From positions 1-64,000 of the forward strand of contig CAYOGN010000022.1 of the NCBI GenBank assembly GCA_964403545.1: DNA of 64,000 nucleotides, in the 5' to 3' direction. Below the pieces are notes generated by a model, which did no database searches, was not told the origin of the DNA, and saw nothing but the letters and a program-made list of their open reading frames with translations. This document shows positions 44,362-54,183 of the stretch, one piece after another. The position numbers were made by a program, and so were the translations under genes. This stretch comes from VYFG01 sp964403545 (GTDB lineage Bacteria > Pseudomonadota > Gammaproteobacteria > Arenicellales > Poriferihabitantaceae). The stretch's first letter is position 1; each line of letters starts with the position of its first letter.

Positions 44362-45986
44362 ATGAGTAATTTAAAGATGACAGAAAACTTTTCCAGGTAC
44401 GACTTTATTGTAATCGGAGCAGGCTCTGCAGATGCGTGTTGGCAAACCGTTTGAGCGAAGACCCGAACCAGCGAGTGCTGCTTCTGGAGGCCGGTAAAAA
44501 AAACCTCAGCCCGTGGATTCATGTTCCGGTTGGCTACTTCAAAACCATGCACAACCCAACTGTGGACTGGTGTTATCTGACAGCGCCAGACCCGGGTCTT
44601 AACAATCGTCAGCTCAAATGGCCCCGGGGCAAGGTGCTTGGCGGATCCAGCTCTCTTAACGGTCTGTTGTACATCCGTGGCCAGGCAGAGGATTATGATC
44701 AATGGGCGAAATGCGGAAATAGCGGCTGGTCTTATGAAGAGGTACTACCCTATTTTAAAAAATCGGAACACCAGCAACGAGGTGCTGATACCTGGCATGG
44801 GGTCGATGGTCCGCTGAAAGTTTCGGATATTCGCCTGCGCCGAAAAATCACCGATGCATTTATTACCGCAGCCAGAGAAGCCGGTATCCCGGAAAACAGG
44901 GACTTTAATGGAGCGAGCCAGGAAGGAGTGGGGTATTTTCAGCTGACCACACACAACGGGAAGCGATGCAGTACTGCGGTGGCTTATCTAAAGCCGATAA
45001 AAAACCGGAAAAATCTGACGGTGTTGACCAATGCGCATGTCAACAGACTCAGTTTTCAGGGGCAGCGTGTTACTGGTGTGGAGTTTGTTGTTAAAGGTTC
45101 ATTGCAACGTGTGCTTGCGAGCAAAGAAGTGGTATTGAGTGCAGGCACAATCGGCTCACCAGAGATACTGCAATTGTCTGGCGTTGGTGATGGCAAGCAC
45201 TTGAGGTAATTCGACATTCCGATACGACAACATTTACCCGCGGTGGGGATGAACCTCCAGGACCACTTGCAGATCCGAGCGATTTACAAATGCAAACAAC
45301 CTACCTTGAATGATGAGATCAACAATCCATTGCGTAAAATGATGATGGGTGTGGAATATATGCTGTTCAGAACCGGACCCATGACCATGGCCGCCAGCCA
45401 GGTGGCAATTTTTACCCGAACAAATCCCGCCGTTACGAGGCCGGATATTCAGTTTCACTTTCAACCACTGAGTTCGGACAACCCTGGTGAAGGCACACAT
45501 AAATTTTCTGCGTTTACCTCCTCCGTTTGTCAGTTACGCCCGTCGAGCAGGGGCTGGGTCAAGATTCAATCACCTGATCCGCTGAAGCATCCGATCATTC
45601 AACCAAACTATCTCAGTACCGACCAGGACTGTCAGGTAGCGGTAGCCGGGATGAAGGTCTCGCGAAAAATTGCCGCTATGAACGCCCTTGCCAGCCATAT
45701 CTCGGAAGAATTTGACCCTGGTAAACACGTCATCAGCGATCAGCAGTTGCTTGAACACGCACGCAGTACCGCCACTACAATCTACCATCCAACCAGCACC
45801 TGCAGGATGGGAGTCGCCACAGATTCAACAGCGGTAGTGGATGCAAGGTTGCGTGTCCATGGACTGGAACGGATTCGAATTGCAGATGCCTCTGTTATGC
45901 CAGCTATTGTGTCAGGCAATACCAATGCACCAACCATCATGATAGGAGAAAAATGCGCTGATATGATCAAGCGAGACTGGTCTTAG
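44362..45986 (+). pseudogene. Broken GMC oxidoreductase (choline dehydrogenase-like)
   Basis: The frame starts MSNLKMTENFSRYDFIVIGAGSA, a GMC flavin-binding N-terminus, and loses one base at about 44430-44433, after GAGSA, so the true continuation CVLANRLSEDP is in the next frame (44436 onwards). An in-frame TAA at 45207-45209 interrupts after GDGKHLR; the frame continues unchanged to 45986 with VGMNLQDHLQI, HPTSTCRMG and SGNTNAPTIMIGEK. Restoring both gives about 541 residues, normal for choline/alcohol dehydrogenases of the GMC family. KWPRGKVLGGSSSLNGLLY and the catalytic His-containing C-terminus are intact. Two separate lesions point to a pseudogene, unless the base calls are wrong. Confidence 0.85.
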
Positions 45987-46129
45987 TTTCTCCATCAATA
46001 CCGCGGGTTGCTATATCGCCGGCGGGCGTTACGCCACTGGCGTTTAGTCTATTTGCCGACCACCCGGCCGGATATTCTTTTGGTCGACGGAAGAAGGCGG
46101 ATATTCCGCAGTTTCCGAAAGCCAACAAG

Positions 46130-47143
46130 TCAATTTCGGGTGTTTGTTTCAAGGATTGAAATGACTTCTCCGGGCTTCAGTTTTTTCAGGCAATCCAGGT
46201 GGTGCAATGGACAGATGCGTTTGAAGCATGGTCTGCAGGGCAGGTCCAGCGACAGCTTGTGGGTATGCTTGGTCAGGGGGGGTGTGAATGTATCGGTAGA
46301 AGATCCGTAAAGCGCGATCACATGACAGCCCACTGCCGCCGCCACGTGCATCAGGCCGGAGTCATTGGTCACGACCTGGGATGCCAGAGACATCAGGTCG
46401 ATGGCATCGCCGAGTGATGTACGGCCGGTTAAATCAAGACACCCGGACGCGGTATTGCTTATTTCTGCTGCGATTTTCCGGTCTTTTTCCGAACCCATGA
46501 TCATGACCTGCCATCCCCGGCTTATGCATACGGCGGCCACTTCCGAAAAATGTTCTGGCGGCCATTGTTTCGCCGGACCGTATTCAGCGCCCGGGCATAG
46601 CGCAAGCAGTGGTGATCCTGATTCAAGGCCAAATTTCTCACTGGCGCTGGCGCTGTTTTCTTTTTCTACCTTGAGCTGCGGCAGGGGAATCTGATCAAGG
46701 CCCATGGGTTTACTATCTGACTCGAGCGCGAGGGCGACGAAGCGCTGTACATTGAGTGGCAGCGAGGCAGGGTCAAGTCGTCTGATATCGTTTAACAAAC
46801 CATAGCGCTGTTCGCCGATAAAGCCCGTCCGCCGCTTAATCCCCGCCAGCCACGGAACCAACGCGGATTTAAAAGAACCCGGCAACACAATGGCCTGGTC
46901 GTATCGCCCTCTTAGTTGCCTTCCCAGTCTCCAGCGATCTGCCAGTCCGAGTTTGCCATGTCCCACCGGTATTTCGACATTAGCGTCAACCTGTGGCATG
47001 CGGGCAAGCACCGGGACGCTCCATGAGGGGGCTAAAACAGTAATGCTGCACTCAGGTTGCTGATTCCGCAGTACCTGAAACAGACTCTGCGCCATGACCA
47101 TATCGCCCACCCATGATGGCCCGACAACGAGGATATTGCTCAT
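46130..47143 (-). CDS. waaF: ADP-heptose:LPS heptosyltransferase II
   Basis: A 337-aa glycosyltransferase of family 9 that adds the second heptose to lipopolysaccharide inner core. MSNILVVGPSWVGDMVMAQSL is the WaaF N-terminus; FIGEQRYGLLNDIR, LCPGAEYGPAKQWPPEHF and VVTNDSGLMHVAAAVG followed by ALYGSSTDTFTPPL are the donor-binding motifs. The cysteine-rich tail (CRPCFKRICPLHHLDCL) is usual for the enzyme. In pseudomonads waaF is followed by waaC and other core genes; here it ends the minus-strand run. Confidence 0.94.
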   Translation of the reverse strand: MSNILVVGPSWVGDMVMAQSLFQVLRNQQPECSITVLAPSWSVPVLARMPQVDANVEIPVGHGKLGLADRWRLGRQLRGRYDQAIVLPGSFKSALVPWLAGIKRRTGFIGEQRYGLLNDIRRLDPASLPLNVQRFVALALESDSKPMGLDQIPLPQLKVEKENSASASEKFGLESGSPLLALCPGAEYGPAKQWPPEHFSEVAAVCISRGWQVMIMGSEKDRKIAAEISNTASGCLDLTGRTSLGDAIDLMSLASQVVTNDSGLMHVAAAVGCHVIALYGSSTDTFTPPLTKHTHKLSLDLPCRPCFKRICPLHHLDCLKKLKPGEVISILETNTRN

Positions 47144-47245
47144 TAAACCAACATAGATTGGTTCCCCATCAGTCTGGAAAACGCAGTTATATCACGAAAA
47201 CCCTGGCAAGCTCTTTACCAAACCCGCCTTTATCCGGCATTCAGT

Positions 47246-47470
47246 CTAATGTGCCGATCCAGCGGGGCCGATCAGTACATATACTGTACCGCAATAGGGG
47301 CAGGTTTCCTCACCACTATCGGCAATGGGAAGAAATACCCTGGGATGAGAATCCCAAAGCCGTTTGCCGGGCATCGGACAGTGTAATGGCAGCTCAGCTG
47401 CGGTCACCTCAACACGTTCCTGTGCGTTGGGTTGATCGCCCTGGCTTTGATTGTTTGATGGTTTAGACAT
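47246..47470 (-). CDS. CHCC-type zinc-finger domain protein
   Basis: A 74-aa protein with the pattern CPMPGKRLWDSHPRVFLPI ... CPYCGTVY, the CHCC zinc-finger seen in NDUFS6-like bacterial proteins. It overlaps the end of ilvE by eight bases and precedes waaF, a common gene order in gammaproteobacteria. Function unknown; zinc binding by the Cys and His residues is inferred. Confidence 0.9.
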   Translation of the reverse strand: MSKPSNNQSQGDQPNAQERVEVTAAELPLHCPMPGKRLWDSHPRVFLPIADSGEETCPYCGTVYVLIGPAGSAH

Positions 47471-48383
47471 AAGTCAGCCACCCCTCATACTCGGCAATTC
47501 TGCCGTGCACGGCATCGAAAAATCGACTCTGGATGCGTTCGGTGACAGGCCCTCGGGAACCGTTTCCTATCTGGCGATTATCTACTTCGCGAATGGGCGT
47601 TACCTCGGCGGCAGTGCCGGTAAAGAATGCCTCATCGGCGATATACACTTCGTCCCGGGTAATTCTTTTTTCCACAAGGGTGAGACCTTCATCGGCAATT
47701 ATTGTGTTTGCCGTCATCCGGGTTATTCCATCCAGCGCCGAGGTCAGGTCCGGGGTATAAATCACCCCGTTGCGTACAATAAACAGATTTTCACCACTGC
47801 CTTCCATGACAAACCCGCTGGTATCGAGCAACAATGCCTCGTCATAACCGGTATCAAGGGCTTCCTGCAGTGCCAGCATCGAGTTTATATAGTGGCCATT
47901 GGCCTTGGCCCGGCACATGCTGACGTTGACGTGATGACGGTTGTAAGACGAAACCCTGACTCTTAACCCCTTTTCCATATTTTCTTCTCCAAGGTATGAG
48001 CCCCATTCCCAGGCAGCAACTGACAGGTGGGTATTTAGGTTGTCGGCGCGAAGCCCCATCCCTTCTGAGCCGAGAAACGCCATGGGCCTGATATAAGCTG
48101 AGGAGAGGCCGTTTTCCCGCACCACGTCCAGTTGGGCCTGGTTAATCTGCTCTGCACTAAATGGCATTTTCATGCCCAGTATATGTGCCGATTGCAGCAG
48201 GCGGCGAGTATGATCCTGAAGACGAAAAATCGCGGTCCCTTTTTCTCCGTTATAGGCGCGTACTCCCTCAAAAACCCCCATCCCATAGTGCAGGGTATGG
48301 GTAAGCACATGAACCTTGGCATCACGCCAGGGTACCAGTTCACCATCCATCCAGATGACACCATCGCGATCACTAAAAGACAT
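47463..48383 (-). CDS. ilvE: Branched-chain amino acid aminotransferase
   Basis: A 306-aa fold-type IV PLP enzyme for leucine, isoleucine and valine synthesis. HTLHYGMGVFEGVRAY, RAKANGHYINSMLA with the Schiff-base lysine, GSGENLFIVRNG, RITRDEVYIADEAFFTGTAAE and VTPIREVDNRQIG are the IlvE motifs. It lies between glnE (96 bases upstream) and the zinc-finger gene. Confidence 0.95.
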   Translation of the reverse strand: MSFSDRDGVIWMDGELVPWRDAKVHVLTHTLHYGMGVFEGVRAYNGEKGTAIFRLQDHTRRLLQSAHILGMKMPFSAEQINQAQLDVVRENGLSSAYIRPMAFLGSEGMGLRADNLNTHLSVAAWEWGSYLGEENMEKGLRVRVSSYNRHHVNVSMCRAKANGHYINSMLALQEALDTGYDEALLLDTSGFVMEGSGENLFIVRNGVIYTPDLTSALDGITRMTANTIIADEGLTLVEKRITRDEVYIADEAFFTGTAAEVTPIREVDNRQIGNGSRGPVTERIQSRFFDAVHGRIAEYEGWLTYV

Positions 48384-48479
48384 TAATTACTCCGATATTT
48401 ATTGCTCACGCCCAAAAGTATACGAGTACTGATGAGCATTGAAAGAAAAGGCTACTATTAATTCACCGGCCTGCTGTTG

Positions 48480-51320
48480 TCAACCAAAAGTATCCTGCCA
48501 AAGCGCTCTCACTTGATTGCGCTGCTTCATTAGCTCTTGACGGGGAATCAAAACCTGTCGATCCATCAGTTTGAGATCAAGTGAACGACGCAGAAATTTT
48601 CGATAGATCGCTTTCAGGTCTTCCGCATTTGAGGCATCAATCAGATCGAATTCTGCCAGTTTATTGATCAGTGCTATGGTATTTCGCGGTGCTACGATTT
48701 CGGGGTGATCCGCGGCGTTGGCCAACACCAGGTACTGCAGCAGAAACTCGATATCAACAATTCCACCATAGTCGAGCTTGACATCAAAATATTCCTCATC
48801 AGATTTGCAATTGGCTGCAATCATCCGCTGCCGCATTTCTGTAATATCAGATTTCAAAATTCCGGAGTCACGCGGTTGACATAATATGTTCCGTCTTATG
48901 CGTTCAAACTCCTGCTCCATCTTAACCCCTCCAACCACAATTCGAGCCCGAACCAGAGCCTGATGTTCCCACGTCCAGGCATTTTTTTTCTGATAGTCTT
49001 CAAACGATTTCAGGGACGTCACCAGAGTACCGCTACGGCCACTTGGTCGCAGACGCATGTCAAGCTCAAACAGAATTCCGGCATGGGTGCGGGCCGTCAA
49101 TAAGTGAATCAGGCGCTGTCCCACGCGGCTGAAATAGTACTCGGCATCGCTGTGACTCGCCTCTGTCGATGGGGTAAAACACACCACGATATCAAGGTCA
49201 GAATGGTATCCCAGTTCGCCTCCGGCGAACTTGCCATAGGCGATGATTGCAACTTTTCCGGGAGCTCGTCCGCGTTTCTCCTCTACCCTGGACAGGGCGT
49301 CGTTGAGTACTCGCTCCAGAATCACCTCCGCCAGCGTGGCCAACGCCCGCTGCACCTGGTCGCTGTCCAGTTGGCAACGAACATCGGCTGCTGCAATGCG
49401 CAATACCTGGGCATGATAAAACTCCCGCAGTGTTGTCATCCGGGCCTCAGTATCATCCTCATCGACCTGGTCCAGTCGAATGACCAGTTGCGCCACAATT
49501 TCCTGATGGTCATGACCGCTGATAGCTGCCATTGGTTGCAGCAACTCATCCAGTATGACGGGATGCTGGCCAATATGGCGTGATATCCAGGGGCTGGCTG
49601 CGCACAGGTGTAGAAGCTGTTTCAGTGCAATGGGATTTTCGATCAGCAGGCTGAGATAGACCGAACGGTGCCCGATTGATTCAACAACTGATATAAATGC
49701 GCTGATGGCTCGCTCAGCGTCTGAATGCTCACCAGCGTATTTTATTGCCAATGGCATAAGCCGATCGATTCGGTCCCGCTCCAGATTGGCAAATGCCTGA
49801 TACAAAGACCCCTGACGAAATTGCCCAAGCAGGCTGGCTACCGGTTCGGAGTGGGTAAATCCGGCAGTGCTTAATGCCTTGTCTGCGGCCCCGGAGTCCA
49901 ACTGTCTGTGCCATAAATCCGTAAGCGCTGTTAACAATGGATCACGATTGTCGCCATCAGCGGGTGCAAGTAGCGCAGCGAACAAACCATCAACCGTGTT
50001 GCGATGACCATTCAATACGTCGAGGAATTTCTGCCAGTTGATAGCTCCCATGGAATGGGCTAATCGTAATTGCTCCCGCGGCTCGGTCGGCAACTTTTGG
50101 GTCTGTCGATCTGCAACCATTTGCAATCGATGCTCAACATTACGAAGGAATCTATAGGCCTGAAGCAGGTGTTTGTGGGATTCTGGATCGAGGACGCCCA
50201 GCTCTACCATTCCCTGCAATGCCAGGTATAGGGAAGGGGTTTGCAATTTGATTTCCCGACCCCCACGAATCAATTGATGATTCTGCGCCAGAAATTCAAT
50301 TTCGCGGATTCCACCGCGACCCAGTTTGATGTCTTCCTCGCTGCCGGTCGTACGTAACTGACGTTCGATCATCGATTTCATCTCTCGTAACGAGTCAAAT
50401 GCAGAAAAATCAAGGTACTTGCGATAGACAAATGGTTTCAGCATTGCAAGCAACTCCGCGCCCCTTTTCTGATCACCGGCCACTACCCGGGCTTTGATCA
50501 GGGCGTAGCGTTCCCAACTCCGGCCATGGGTCTGGTAATAATGCTCCATAGCAGCAAATGACAACACCAGGGGGCCGCTTTCACCATTTGGCCGCAGCCG
50601 CATGTCGGTACGAAAAACAAATCCGTTGGCATCCACGTGATCCAGCGAATTGATGATTTTGCGACCGAGCTTTATAAAATACTCCTGATTATTGATCTTG
50701 CGCTCACCATCGGTTTCGCCAGCACCTTCGTAGGCAAACATCAGATCGATATCTGATGAATAATTGAGCTCCCGCCCCCCTAGCTTGCCAAGACCCAATA
50801 CCACCAGCTGAACCTTCTGATTATTTTCATCCTTTGGATCACCGAAACGAATATTGAGCCATTGGGCGTGTTTTTCGAGCGCCAGCTCGATACAGGCTTC
50901 GGCCAGACAAGTCATCGATGACATGGTTTCTTCGAGTTCCGCAAACCCCGCCAGGTCACGCCACGCAATGCGAACCATTTCACGTTGCCGAAATTGTCGC
51001 AGGATGCGGTTGAGGGTGGTTTCATCCGTACAATGGGTAACTCGGGCAGCGAGCTTTTGTGCCCAGCAGGTGGAGATATATGCCCGATCCAGGTCGCCGC
51101 TATCAATGAGTTCAGCGAGGTTGTCCGGTTGGCGGATACACCAGGAGGAAATAAAATCACTGGCGCTAAAGACCCCTGGCAACTCCGGTCTGCCGATGGC
51201 GGCTTTGATCTCATTGTCATTCGCCACTTCGGTCAGTCGTTGCCAGACAAGTTCAAAAGCCGGTACCAACTCTGCGGCGATTGAATCAATATTGTATAGT
51301 TCCCTGACGTTACTCTGCAC
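48480..51320 (-). CDS. glnE: Bifunctional glutamine synthetase adenylyltransferase/deadenylylase
   Basis: A 946-aa regulator of nitrogen assimilation that adds or removes AMP on glutamine synthetase under PII control. It contains two nucleotidyltransferase domains: VLGLGKLGGRELNYSSDIDLMF (N-terminal, deadenylylating; about residue 170) and IAYGKFAGGELGYHSDLDIVV (C-terminal, adenylylating; about residue 700). RLRPNGESGPLVLS and RLRPSGRSGTLVTS follow each. Length matches E. coli GlnE. It starts the minus-strand glnE-ilvE-waaF series. Confidence 0.96.
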   Translation of the reverse strand: MQSNVRELYNIDSIAAELVPAFELVWQRLTEVANDNEIKAAIGRPELPGVFSASDFISSWCIRQPDNLAELIDSGDLDRAYISTCWAQKLAARVTHCTDETTLNRILRQFRQREMVRIAWRDLAGFAELEETMSSMTCLAEACIELALEKHAQWLNIRFGDPKDENNQKVQLVVLGLGKLGGRELNYSSDIDLMFAYEGAGETDGERKINNQEYFIKLGRKIINSLDHVDANGFVFRTDMRLRPNGESGPLVLSFAAMEHYYQTHGRSWERYALIKARVVAGDQKRGAELLAMLKPFVYRKYLDFSAFDSLREMKSMIERQLRTTGSEEDIKLGRGGIREIEFLAQNHQLIRGGREIKLQTPSLYLALQGMVELGVLDPESHKHLLQAYRFLRNVEHRLQMVADRQTQKLPTEPREQLRLAHSMGAINWQKFLDVLNGHRNTVDGLFAALLAPADGDNRDPLLTALTDLWHRQLDSGAADKALSTAGFTHSEPVASLLGQFRQGSLYQAFANLERDRIDRLMPLAIKYAGEHSDAERAISAFISVVESIGHRSVYLSLLIENPIALKQLLHLCAASPWISRHIGQHPVILDELLQPMAAISGHDHQEIVAQLVIRLDQVDEDDTEARMTTLREFYHAQVLRIAAADVRCQLDSDQVQRALATLAEVILERVLNDALSRVEEKRGRAPGKVAIIAYGKFAGGELGYHSDLDIVVCFTPSTEASHSDAEYYFSRVGQRLIHLLTARTHAGILFELDMRLRPSGRSGTLVTSLKSFEDYQKKNAWTWEHQALVRARIVVGGVKMEQEFERIRRNILCQPRDSGILKSDITEMRQRMIAANCKSDEEYFDVKLDYGGIVDIEFLLQYLVLANAADHPEIVAPRNTIALINKLAEFDLIDASNAEDLKAIYRKFLRRSLDLKLMDRQVLIPRQELMKQRNQVRALWQDTFG

Positions 51321-51376
51321 TAGTGCCCTTTCGAGGTAGTCATGTGATGGTTGATAGCAGTGGATAGCAACAAATT

Positions 51377-52828
51377 TTACTGAACAACCTTGATCAACTG
51401 TCCCGGTTCAGGTTCACCATCCGGGTAGAGTCCGTTCAACAGCATGAGTTGATCCTCAGGATATCGGGCCAAGCTTGAACTTTCGGCCAGCTTTGCAAAG
51501 CTGTCTCCGACTTTTGCCCGAACAAGCCTGATTTTCTTTTCACTCGCGAGCCGGGTTTCTTCAGTATTCAATGTACGGATACTTTTAACGGTATGAAAAA
51601 AGTCCCGATCGGGCAATCCATTTCTGGCAAAGCCGTTGATTACCAGCACGTTCTTTCCATGGAATACCGCAGCGACTCGAACCGGTCCCTGTCCAAACGG
51701 TGTTTTACCCTGGGTAACGGCGGTATAGCTGTCATCATCAATAGATTCACCATTGCGCAGGTTCTGAAAATTTGCCCTGAGAAATTGTTCCGGGTTGTTG
51801 GCATTCCCGATATCTTCGAGACCCACCAGAATTGCACTACTCTGCTCCTGGTTTAGCGCTATCAGGCGAGTGGGCTGATTTGTAACCTTCCAGTTCCGGG
51901 GGAAAGTCATGGCCAGGTCCAGCGCCTTATGATAAAAATTGTTGTTGTGCAACATACCCTGTTCTTCACTGTTGCCGAACGTGACCCCATTCATTAGTTC
52001 CAGAAACGCTTCCGGGTCGCTGAGACGGGCGTCGGGTATACGAAATTCCTCTGCCGCACGCACTACTTCCTGTAGTCGTTGATCATTTCGTGGGTGGGTG
52101 GCAAATACCCCATGATACGCCATTGGTTGCCTGTTTTCCTGTTGCGCGTGTCGTAATTCAAACTCCTCCTGATCCTTGAGGATGCCGACCACCCCCAACA
52201 TCATTTCCGGATCATAACCAATACCGGCAAGATATTGTGCGCCGAGGCGATCTGCCTCCAGTTCATGATCACGACCATATCCGCTGACGAAGGCCTGCCC
52301 CAGTTGGCCGGTGGCCTGGCCGGTTAACTGGCCGGCATCGGCGCTCTGGGTTAAGATTGCTACTGCAATACTGGCTAATCCGGCGGCGGTCTGGGCAGCG
52401 GTCTGGGCGCTATGCTGGCGGACACTATGTCGTGCGGTAACGTGCCCTATCTCGTGGCCAAGTACGCCAGCCAGTTGCTCTTCTTTGTTCATATAAGCCA
52501 TAATGCCCCGGGTTATGTAGACATAACCTCCGGGTGTGGCAAATGCGTTAACTTCAGGTGAATCCAGCAAGGTAAAGGTGAAGTCGAGGTGGCTACGGTG
52601 GCTCTGGGCTGCCAATTCCTGTCCCAGTCTATCGACCAATGCCTGGAGCTCCGGGTTATCATATTCCGTATACTGTTTCATGACACTGGCATGGGTTTTT
52701 CTGCCAAGTTCGATTTCGTCAGACTCGCTCATCAAAACAAAATCAGACTTTCCAGTGACCGGGTTGGTTGCACATCCTGTCACTACCAGCAGTATGGCGG
52801 CAATGGTAAATAATTTTAACGATTCCAT
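51377..52828 (-). CDS. M48 metalloprotease lipoprotein with C-terminal LysM-like segment
   Basis: A 483-aa exported protease. Starting at ATG 52828 gives a signal peptide ending in the lipobox LVVTGC, followed by NPVTGKSDFVLMSE. The M48 domain has GVLGHEIGHVTARHS (HExxH zinc site, about residue 125) and a downstream glutamate region YGRDHELEADRLGAQY. The last 45 residues resemble a LysM or related peptidoglycan-binding fold. This resembles the outer-membrane chaperone/protease family of BepA (YfgC), though the C-terminus differs from BepA's TPR. The longer frame to 53071 runs into the palindromic repeat and is not the start. Confidence 0.85.
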   Translation of the reverse strand: MESLKLFTIAAILLVVTGCATNPVTGKSDFVLMSESDEIELGRKTHASVMKQYTEYDNPELQALVDRLGQELAAQSHRSHLDFTFTLLDSPEVNAFATPGGYVYITRGIMAYMNKEEQLAGVLGHEIGHVTARHSVRQHSAQTAAQTAAGLASIAVAILTQSADAGQLTGQATGQLGQAFVSGYGRDHELEADRLGAQYLAGIGYDPEMMLGVVGILKDQEEFELRHAQQENRQPMAYHGVFATHPRNDQRLQEVVRAAEEFRIPDARLSDPEAFLELMNGVTFGNSEEQGMLHNNNFYHKALDLAMTFPRNWKVTNQPTRLIALNQEQSSAILVGLEDIGNANNPEQFLRANFQNLRNGESIDDDSYTAVTQGKTPFGQGPVRVAAVFHGKNVLVINGFARNGLPDRDFFHTVKSIRTLNTEETRLASEKKIRLVRAKVGDSFAKLAESSSLARYPEDQLMLLNGLYPDGEPEPGQLIKVVQ

Positions 52829-52896
52829 CGTTTCACTTTTGAACGGTAATTGGTAACGTTCATTATAATGTTTTGCTTTCAGACTGTCAGTTATTC

Positions 52897-52938
52897 GGGA
52901 CACGGTGTCCGGGACACGGTCTCCGGGACACCGCGTCC
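52897..52938. repeat. Three tandem 14-bp palindromic units
   Basis: Three contiguous copies of the same 14-bp unit: GGGACACGGTGTCC (52897-52910), GGGACACGGTCTCC (52911-52924) and GGGACACCGCGTCC (52925-52938). The last 13 bases of unit 1 are palindromic except for the central base; units 2 and 3 are imperfect. The array can fold into hairpins. It lies in the 200-bp divergent spacer between the M48 lipoprotein gene and the FemAB-like gene. Confidence 0.9.
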
Positions 52939-53028
52939 GGGCAGGGTACCAATAAACAGTGCTGTTCATTGCAGCAGTGTTGCCCATGTTACAGTTTGCA
53001 GCGTTGTATTCGCTGGTAAAATGTAATT

Positions 53029-54183
53029 GTGAAAATAAAACTGCATTCAAAAATTCAGGATATCGACGCAACGCAATGGAATGCGATGGTGGATAGAAAT
53101 TATCCCTTTACCCAGTACCAGTTTCTGGATGCAATGGAACGTCACCGCTGCGTCGGCGATCACGCCGGCTGGATTCCGCGCCATCTTGCCTGTTATGACG
53201 ATAACGATCATCTGGTGGGCGCTATGCCGATGTATGAAAAGCACAATTCCTGGGGCGAATTCGTATTTGATCATGCCTGGGCTGACGCCTATCACCGGGC
53301 GGGAATTCAATATTACCCAAAACTGGTGAACGCAATTCCTTTTACCCCCGCTACTGGTCAGCGAATTCTGGCACATTCTGATCAAAGGCAGCGTATAGTG
53401 GAAAATTTGCTAGGCGCTGGACGTCAGCTTATGCAACGGGGAGAATTTAGCGGGATCCACTCGTTGTTTATTCAGGATCGTGATTTCGACCTGTTGAACC
53501 GAACCCCGGGGTTGATGCGTATCGATTGCCAGTTTCACTGGCACAACCACGACTATGTTAGTTTCGACCAGTTTTTGTCGACCCTGAAGTCGAAAAAACG
53601 CAAGAACATTCGTCACGAACGGCGCAAGGTTTTAGACTCCGGGGTTACCATTCGCCGACTCGATGGTCGCAGTGCGAGTGAACAGGACTGGCGGGATTTT
53701 ACCCGGATGTATCAACAGATTTATGAACGTAAATATGGCGCTCCTGCATTCAATCTGGAATTTTTTCTTGAGGTTGCTGCCAGGTTGCCAGATCAGGTGT
53801 TGCTGGTAATGGTCAACGATGGCGATCAATGCATTGCCGGTGCATTGATGTATCTCGATGACCATACCCTGTATGGCCGCCATTGGGGTTGCCGCAACTA
53901 TCTAGACAGCCTTCACTTCGAAGTTTGTTACTACCAGGGAATTGAGTTTTGTATTGAACGCGGCCTTTCCCGGTTTGATCCCGGGGCCCAGGGAGAACAT
54001 AAAGTCGCCCGCGGATTTGTTCCCACAGAGACTCGCTCACTGCACTGGATTGCCGCTCGCCCATTTCAGCAGGCCATCGCCGATTTTGTGTTGCGGGAGC
54101 AATCTGGCGTCAGGGGGTATATGCAGGCTGTGGCTGCCCGTTCACCCTACCAGCAAGGCACCGTGGGAGGATCATTGCCGTGA
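53029..54183 (+). CDS. FemAB-like GNAT acyltransferase (DUF482/PF04339)
   Basis: A 384-aa cytosolic protein of the peptidogalycan-biosynthesis-like FemAB group. It begins at GTG 53029 with MKIKLHSKIQDI. RHLACYDDNDHLVGAMPMYEK and FDHAWADAYHRAGIQYYPKL are the DUF482 signature; DQFLSTLKSKKRKNIRHERRK is the basic loop; LYGRHWGCRNYLDSLHFEVCYYQGIEFCIERGL ends the GNAT fold. Members are often placed near cell-wall genes; the true reaction is unproven. It overlaps the BON gene by four bases. Confidence 0.88.
   Translation: MKIKLHSKIQDIDATQWNAMVDRNYPFTQYQFLDAMERHRCVGDHAGWIPRHLACYDDNDHLVGAMPMYEKHNSWGEFVFDHAWADAYHRAGIQYYPKLVNAIPFTPATGQRILAHSDQRQRIVENLLGAGRQLMQRGEFSGIHSLFIQDRDFDLLNRTPGLMRIDCQFHWHNHDYVSFDQFLSTLKSKKRKNIRHERRKVLDSGVTIRRLDGRSASEQDWRDFTRMYQQIYERKYGAPAFNLEFFLEVAARLPDQVLLVMVNDGDQCIAGALMYLDDHTLYGRHWGCRNYLDSLHFEVCYYQGIEFCIERGLSRFDPGAQGEHKVARGFVPTETRSLHWIAARPFQQAIADFVLREQSGVRGYMQAVAARSPYQQGTVGGSLP

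Noticed and set aside
45207..45209. Possible stop-codon readthrough or selenocysteine at the GMC oxidoreductase stop
   Set aside because: The stop is TAA, not TGA; no selenocysteine use fits, and an independent frameshift also breaks the gene.
52829..53071. N-terminal extension of the M48 protease
   Set aside because: The extension reads through the palindromic repeat array and lacks a signal peptide; the lipobox start at 52828 is far better.
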